DNA from: Hondaea fermentalgiana
Lineage: Eukaryota > Sar > Bigyra > Thraustochytrida > Thraustochytriidae
Reading direction: 5' to 3'
Length of the DNA stretch: 10,912 nucleotides
Assembly: GCA_014084085.1 (NCBI GenBank)
Contig: NPFB01000090.1
Location: forward strand, 31,198-42,109
The position numbers were made by a program, and so were the translations under genes. The notes under the pieces are model-generated. The model saw only the letters and a program-made list of their open reading frames with translations, had not been told where the DNA came from and made no database searches. This document shows, one piece after another, positions 7,395 through 10,912 of this stretch. How positions within the stretch are numbered: the stretch's first letter is position 1; every line of letters starts with the position of its first letter.

Positions 7395-7499
7395 CACGTG
7401 CGCTCAAGAAATGCTTTTTTTTTTGTCGTGGCTTTGGCCTGTACAGTTTTCTCGCCGCCTCTCACTGCGCACTGTTTGCATGATCACACTATCCACGTG
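7395..7499. promoter_or_regulatory. Pair of CACGTG boxes
   Basis: CACGTG at 7395-7400 (TTTCACGTGCG) and at 7494-7499 (ATCCACGTGACC, the extended GTCACGTGG form on the other strand), 99 bases apart. This palindrome is the classic site for bHLH or bZIP factors. The pair is 725-830 bases upstream of the phosphatase ATG. Whether it is bound is unknown. Confidence 0.3.
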
Positions 7500-7500
7500 A

Positions 7501-7523
7501 CCCCCACCCCCCCCCCTCCCCCC
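7501..7523 (-). other. C-rich tract, G-quadruplex capable on the minus strand
   Basis: Five C, A, ten C, T, six C on the plus strand. The minus strand therefore has G6-A-G10-T-G5, enough G-runs for an intramolecular quadruplex, with a possible i-motif on the plus strand. Another CCCCC lies just after (about 7535-7540). Confidence 0.65.
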
Positions 7524-8057
7524 TCTATTCCTTTACCCCCTCTTCAGGGCGGGTCACCGCAAGTTGTCCTCTTTGGAGTGGGACAAAGAGCCCGGGTACT
7601 TGCTCCGTGTCCCTCATCTCCAATGCAAGCATGCACCCTGCCTGCAGCTGCAACCGAGATACGAGCTGGCTGGCATTGCCCTTGATGGCCCTTCCGTTGA
7701 CCTCGACGAGCTCGCTTCCCCGACGACAAAGGTCCCCGGGGTCTGCCCTGCCATGCGTCCTGCAGACTCTCGCCTGCATAGGGCCTCCTACCACCACGAG
7801 GCCAATAAAAAAAAAATTGCTTCCACGCGGCGAGGTTCCAAAGGTGCCAGCGGTGTGCACGCTCGCAAGGTTCACCTTCAACTTGGGCAAAACGAGAGCG
7901 CGCGGGAAACGCTTCGCGCGCGGGCGCGGGCGGAGACTCGGCCGGCGGCGCGGAGCCCGCGGCGCTGCTGGCGCGCGCGCCTTCCTTCCTCCCTTGCTTC
8001 CTTGCTCTCTCCCGCGCCCCGTGTCCCCCGCGTGGCGCTGCAGCAGCGTCGTTCTTG

Positions 8058-8090
8058 CTGCTGCTGCTGCTGCTGCAGCTGCTGCTGCAG
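8058..8090. repeat. (CTG)6 CAG (CTG)3 CAG repeat
   Basis: Six CTG, one CAG, three CTG and one CAG in register. CTG and CAG interleaving can pair into hairpins. It lies about 135-165 bases before the phosphatase ATG. Confidence 0.9.
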
Positions 8091-8150
8091 TTCGTACCCT
8101 TGAGACCTGGCCAGCCGAAACCACGCGCGTGCTCTGCGCGCGGGGCAGAA

Positions 8151-8190
8151 GAGCAGAGCAGAGCAGAGCAGAGCCGAGCAGAGCGGAGCA
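8151..8190 (+). repeat. (GAGCA)8 imperfect pentanucleotide array
   Basis: Eight five-base units, six exact GAGCA and two variants (GAGCC, GAGCG). The array ends 34 bases before the phosphatase ATG and so is probably in the 5' UTR. A degenerate copy of the same unit, in the same orientation relative to the gene, precedes the start at 10499. Confidence 0.92.
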
Positions 8191-8224
8191 GCGCGATAGT
8201 CGGGCGGAGGCGTGCGAAGCCACG

Positions 8225-9481
8225 ATGGGGCTGTGCTCGACCAAGTACAAGATCCCGCAAGGCACGCGCGAGGGCGGCGACATTGGGCACACACACGTTC
8301 GCTTCGGGTCGGCCGCCGCTCAGGGTCGGAGGCCATACATGGAGGACCGCGTGGGTGCAGGCTTCGCCAGACTCGCGTGCGGAGAGCCCGAGCTGGCGTA
8401 TTTTGGCGTCTTTGACGGCCATGGTGGCAGCCGCGTCGCAGAGTTCTGCACGAGCCATCTCTTTGACACGCTCGTGGAGCGCGTGGCCGACTCGCAGCAT
8501 ATGCGTGATATCGGCAATGAGGAGCTCACGGATATGATTATCGATTCCTTCATGGATGTCGATGCTCGAATCGCCAAGCTTCCGCCGGTGCTCAGCATGG
8601 AATCATCGGGTTGTCCGTGCGGAAGCCCGCGAGAGGTCTTGCGCGCTGTCGACTTTGTTGGGAGCACGGCGTGCGTGCTGTTTGTGACTCCTGAACAGCT
8701 AATTTTCGCAAATGCTGGCGACTCCCGTGCTCTGTTGATGCGGGAAGACGAGATCTTTTTCGCAACGCTGGACCACACCCCATATGAGCCTCTTGAAGTG
8801 ACTCGCATCGAGGCGGCAGGTCTTCGCGTGCAAGGCGGGCGCGTCGATGGCATCTTGGCAGTCGCGCGCGCAATGGGCGATTCTCGCTTCAAGCAGTGTC
8901 CCGACGTCCCTGCCGAGATGCAGGCCGTGACGGCCCGACCCGATGTAACTTTTTTTCCTCGCTCTCCCGAAGATCAGTTTGTCGTCATTGCTAGCGATGG
9001 TGTGTGGGACTGCATGGAGTCTGAGGAAATGTCCAGCTATGTGCTCAAGTTTATTGTTGAAGATGGTATCGATCTCGACCTCTTTTGCGAAATCATGCTC
9101 GACGAATGCGTCAATCGCCGATATGGAGGCGATAACACCGCGATCATTGTGGTAGATCTCGTGTCCGAGAAGTCTGGCAAGGCGTCCATATCTGACGGCA
9201 GCGAGGATGCTGTTGCCACGTCGGTAATGGCTTCTTCAGCAGGGGCCACAAGTATCACCAAAGAGGATGACGACATTGGCGACGGCGATGGTGTCAATGA
9301 CGACGACGACGACGATGACGATGAGACTGCTGTGACTGAAGGATCGTTGCCGCGCGTTGTACCATCAAACGAGGATGGGATGTCTTCCACGGGCGATGCT
9401 GCGGAAGATGATGTTGACGTCAAGGACGAAGATGTGATCGTGGAGGCTGCGACTAGCACCACTGACATTGCCACGGACTGA
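8225..9481 (+). CDS. PP2C-type (PPM) Ser/Thr protein phosphatase, N-terminally acylated
   Basis: 418 residues, metal-dependent phosphatase removing phosphate from Ser/Thr. ATG at 8225 has A at -3 and G at +4. All core motifs are present: GRRPYMEDR (D41), FGVFDGHGGS (D64), GSTACVLF (146-153), ANAGDSRALL (D166), AVARAMGDSRF (D219), VIASDGVWD (D258, D262) and YGGDNTAIIVV (D303). The Asp residues known to bind the two metal ions are intact, so it should be active. MGLCST gives a myristoylatable Gly2 and a palmitoylatable Cys4, predicting membrane attachment as in other MG-starting PP2Cs. Residues 313-418 form an acidic, Ser/Thr-rich tail with a run of eight Asp (about 359-366). An insert with CPCG lies before the GSTA motif (about 125-140). 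It is divergent from the coiled-coil gene and convergent with the gene at 10499. Which pathway it serves cannot be read. Confidence 0.95.
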   Translation: MGLCSTKYKIPQGTREGGDIGHTHVRFGSAAAQGRRPYMEDRVGAGFARLACGEPELAYFGVFDGHGGSRVAEFCTSHLFDTLVERVADSQHMRDIGNEELTDMIIDSFMDVDARIAKLPPVLSMESSGCPCGSPREVLRAVDFVGSTACVLFVTPEQLIFANAGDSRALLMREDEIFFATLDHTPYEPLEVTRIEAAGLRVQGGRVDGILAVARAMGDSRFKQCPDVPAEMQAVTARPDVTFFPRSPEDQFVVIASDGVWDCMESEEMSSYVLKFIVEDGIDLDLFCEIMLDECVNRRYGGDNTAIIVVDLVSEKSGKASISDGSEDAVATSVMASSAGATSITKEDDDIGDGDGVNDDDDDDDDETAVTEGSLPRVVPSNEDGMSSTGDAAEDDVDVKDEDVIVEAATSTTDIATD

Positions 9482-9874
9482 GCATTCTGTGCACCGCCTG
9501 GGCCCCATAGCAGGGCTTAGTTCCTGATTTTAAATGACGCTGTGTCTTGAAGAGTGAACATCATGTTTCGTACTGTGTAGACAGATGGCGGTGTGCCGTC
9601 TTGGAGTTTTTTTTTTCCTCGTCTCCGAGTGTGTACGAGCATACGCGTCGAGGGCTTTTGTTGACCCATCCTGTGTTGACCATCGACTTTTGCCAAGTCA
9701 GTAGCACGTACCCACCCACTAAGGTCTTGCTTGGCCTATTCCCGTCGGACGAATGTCGTCTGAGTTTTATATTCTTTTTTTCACGTTTAGACGCGCTGAA
9801 TCGTTTCAGATCAGGCAAAACAGGGGAGGGAGAGATTGGAAAGATAGCATTTTCCGACCTGGGCACTTTTAATC

Positions 9875-9880
9875 AATAAA
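9875..9880 (+). terminator. Candidate polyadenylation signal of the PP2C gene
   Basis: AATAAA in the context AATCAATAAAACATGG, the first canonical hexamer after the phosphatase stop. Its distance of nearly 400 bases would make a long 3' UTR. Non-canonical signals used by many protists could act earlier. Confidence 0.35.
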
Positions 9881-9892
9881 ACATGGACGAAC

Positions 9893-9922
9893 GAATGCAT
9901 GAATGAATGAATGAGTGAATGA
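9893..9922. repeat. (GAAT)n tetranucleotide tract
   Basis: Imperfect GAAT units with one GCAT and one GAGT interruption, just after the AATAAA. A simple microsatellite. Confidence 0.85.
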
Positions 9923-10229
9923 AAAATGCATGATTGAATGGGTGCAGAAGAGGTCAAAATTGATCGGGTTGTTTATATACAATGGCAAAAACTGTCGACT
10001 GGACAATTGCTGACTACAGGTGTCCTTGATGTGAATAAATGAAAGGGGAAGAAGGGTACGGAGAAGGAAGTCAGCATTTCCACGCATGCGCTCGTCTCCG
10101 TGCGCAAACATGGCGTGAATTTGTTCTATCTCTATCTGGGTGCGATGTGAAGTCGCGTCAACAGAGGATCGATCACCTGCTTGGTATCCTCTTGTCATCC
10201 TCGCGCGCCTCCAGCACCTCGCCTCGCGA

Positions 10230-10499
10230 CTACGCTCCGATTAGGCTCGAGCTCGAGCCTTCCGTGCCAGATGGATACCTCTTTGTAAACGACCGGTGTT
10301 TGCAGGTCAGCAACCTCACCTTCTTGCCGCTCCCGGCGTGACTGCTGGCGCCGCTGCTGATGCTCCACCCGCGTGCCTTCGTGGTCGTCTTGCTGCTGCT
10401 GCTGCTGCCATTCTCCATCGCCGTCGCACTCGAGGCCGACGCGTGCGACTTCTTGCTCTTGAGCGACGGGGTCTTGCGCAGCCTCTCCATGAAGCCCAT
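10230..10499 (-). CDS. Small basic Ser-rich protein or first exon of a spliced gene
   Basis: Read unspliced from the ATG at 10499 this is 89 residues: MGFMERLRKTPSLKSKKSH, a poly-Ser/Thr stretch (SSSSSKTTTK), then GWSISSGASSHAGSGKK, and from residue 61 a less convincing RLLTCKHRSFTKRYPSG tail. After residue 60 the DNA reads AAG|GTGAGG, a very good 5' splice site (exon end 10320, intron from 10319). GC at third positions drops beyond it, so residues 1-60 are probably exon 1 and the rest intron. I could not fix the acceptor. The 5' leader has a degenerate GAGCA array like that of the phosphatase gene, which supports this strand. A plus-strand ATG at 10360 gives a signal-peptide-like Leu run from the same CAG repeats and cannot be excluded by codon bias, because the two frames share third positions. 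No family recognised. Confidence 0.4.
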   Translation of the reverse strand: MGFMERLRKTPSLKSKKSHASASSATAMENGSSSSSKTTTKARGWSISSGASSHAGSGKKVRLLTCKHRSFTKRYPSGTEGSSSSLIGA

Positions 10500-10512
10500 C
10501 TCTCCTGTGCCC

Positions 10513-10567
10513 TGCTCTGCTCTGCTGCGCCCTGCTGTGCTGTTCTCTCCGCTCGATTCGGCTCTGC
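10513..10567 (-). repeat. Degenerate (GAGCA)n array
   Basis: On the plus strand TGCTC, TGCTC, TGCTG, then variants that keep a five-base register to about 10567. On the sense strand of the downstream gene it reads GAGCA/CAGCA, as in the phosphatase leader, ending 13 bases before the ATG. Confidence 0.7.
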
Positions 10568-10581
10568 TCGGCCCCGCGCGC

Positions 10582-10584
<3 letters not shown>

Positions 10585-10620
<36 letters not shown>
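10585..10620. repeat. (TGCG)9 tetranucleotide repeat
   Basis: Nine exact TGCG units, preceded by GCGCGC. Alternating purine-pyrimidine DNA of this kind can adopt Z-form. Confidence 0.95.
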
Positions 10621-10757
10621 ATGCGAGCGTGCGGTGCGGTCGAGCGTGCGGTGCGAGCGCTGCGCGTGCACGGGTTGCGGGTTTGGTCGCGGCTCTGTCG
10701 GGCGCTCGCCTTCGGCTCCTGGCGTCTCTTCCCTCGCGTTGGTCGCGGCTTCTGCTG

Positions 10758-10870
10758 AAAGAAAGAGAGAAAGCACGCGAGAAGGGGAGAGAGGCAGAGG
10801 GAAAGGAGGAAAGAAAGAAAGAAAGAAAGAAGAACAGAAGAAACGAAAAGGAAGGAAAGAGCGAACGAGA
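10758..10870 (+). repeat. Polypurine tract with (AAAG)n core
   Basis: About 110 bases almost entirely A and G on the plus strand, with a perfect AAAG run at about 10809-10830. Polypurine mirror-like tracts can form triplex DNA. On the minus strand it is a pyrimidine tract. Confidence 0.85.
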
Positions 10871-10912
10871 ATGCCGGCGCGCCCGGCTCTGCAGCGACGC
10901 GGCCGCCGCCAC

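Larger units (their letters stand above)
7144..7600. other. Gap without a supported gene
   Basis: About 450 bases with T-rich runs (TTTTTTT near 7230, a longer T run near 7420), two CACGTG motifs and a C-rich tract ending at 7523. No frame here looks like protein. The plus-strand frame from 7377 is short and Pro-rich only because of the C tract. Confidence 0.4.
7601..8224 (+). promoter_or_regulatory. GC-rich leader/promoter of the PP2C gene
   Basis: The segment directly upstream of the phosphatase ATG contains CTG/CAG triplets (8058-8090), a GAGCA array (8151-8190) and CG-dense DNA (7900-8030). The phosphatase frame stays open through it back to 7607, with in-frame ATGs at 7631 and 7685. The translation is Arg/Ala/Pro low complexity without domain character, so I read it as untranslated leader plus promoter rather than coding sequence. 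Confidence 0.45.
9482..10229. other. 3' flank between the phosphatase and the last gene
   Basis: About 750 AT-richer bases. An AATAAA at 9875-9880, 394 bases after the phosphatase stop, is a plausible poly(A) signal. A GAAT tetramer tract follows (9893-9922). The minus-strand frame at 9869-10198 reads as tetramer-derived SFTHSFIH and similar and does not look like protein. Any downstream exon of the minus-strand gene at 10499 would lie here, but I could not place one. Confidence 0.4.
10500..10912 (-). promoter_or_regulatory. Microsatellite-rich 5' region of the last gene
   Basis: 413 bases upstream of the minus-strand ATG. In order away from the start: a degenerate GAGCA array (10513-10567), a (TGCG)9 run (10585-10620), CG-rich DNA, then a polypurine stretch on the plus strand (10758-10870). 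On the gene's sense strand this last is a long pyrimidine tract ending CTTTCTTTCAG at 10755, like a 3' splice site. A leader intron starting beyond the right edge is therefore possible. Frames read through here are low-complexity Arg/Thr/His or Phe/Ser and not gene-like. Confidence 0.4.

Noticed and set aside
6102..7600. tRNA, 5S or U6 snRNA genes in the large gap
   Set aside because: I looked for a B-box like GGTTCGAATCC, cloverleaf arms and the U6 conserved core and saw none. A covariance search (tRNAscan-SE, Infernal) would be decisive.
7607..8224. Treating the open frame upstream of the phosphatase as its normal N-terminus
   Set aside because: The translation is low complexity, and the ATG at 8225 has good context and an acylation motif. 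Kept only as a low-scored finding.
9869..10198. 109-residue minus-strand frame
   Set aside because: Its end is a translation of the GAAT repeat (FTHSFIH) and the rest lacks protein-like pattern. It may be 3' flank or intron of the gene at 10499.
10360..10758. Plus-strand frame with a signal-peptide-like Leu run
   Set aside because: The Leu run comes from CTG triplets and the rest from the TGCG microsatellite (repeating RACV). The opposite strand has a better start, leader repeat and splice donor, though codon bias cannot decide.
10316..10912. Minus-strand frame with repeating Thr-His-Ala-Arg and Phe/Ser runs
   Set aside because: A direct translation of the tetranucleotide and polypurine tracts, with no domain character.
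1..10912. Mobile element or virus-derived genes
   Set aside because: I saw no transposase, reverse transcriptase or integrase motif, no long terminal or inverted repeats and no target-site duplications.

Overview
The window is nuclear DNA from a compact, GC-rich eukaryotic genome. The signs are a spliceosomal protein with an RS domain, a GT-AG intron in a small gene, codon-rich genes separated by roughly 100 to 2,100 bases, good Kozak contexts (purine at -3), many microsatellites and no operon structure. The mixture fits a free-living protist: a possible SSX2IP-type centrosome or basal-body protein, a dual-acylated PP2C phosphatase and a Cwc21/SRRM2-type splicing factor. My best guess is a stramenopile such as a thraustochytrid. 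That is an inference from gene style, not a proven placement.

Layout. (1) 3-1376, +: the 3' part of a membrane-anchored GNAT-like protein resembling the NAT16/histidine N-acetyltransferase family, open at the left edge. (2) 1486-2946, -: a Cwc21/SRRM2-like spliceosome protein with an RS/poly-Ser tail. (3) 3400-4004, +: a two-exon SnoaL/NTF2-like protein ending in a membrane helix. (4) 4125-6101, -: a 658-residue coiled-coil protein resembling the ADIP/SSX2IP/Msd1 family. (5) 6102-8224: a 2.1 kb gap with a pentanucleotide repeat array, an AT-richer island holding only weak small open frames, a C-rich tract flanked by CACGTG boxes, and the GC-rich leader of the next gene. (6) 8225-9481, +: a PP2C (PPM) phosphatase with an N-terminal MG acylation motif and an acidic tail. 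(7) 9482-10229: its 3' flank. (8) 10230-10499, -: a small basic, Ser-rich reading frame, probably the first exon of a spliced gene. Its 5' region, 10500-10912, is full of microsatellites.

The six genes strictly alternate in strand. This gives convergent pairs (1/2, 3/4, 5/6) with short shared 3' gaps for the first two, and divergent pairs (2/3, 4/5) with shared upstream regions. The products have no obvious common pathway: splicing, small-molecule or protein acetylation, membrane NTF2-like fold, microtubule anchoring and signalling. I see no mobile element, CRISPR array, rRNA or tRNA. Nothing here amounts to a clearly new multi-gene system. The most interesting points are the tail-anchored SnoaL protein with two in-frame acceptors, the membrane-anchored GNAT, the ADIP-like protein, the same-sense GAGCA repeats in two 5' leaders, and the unexplained AT-richer island at about 6440-7380.
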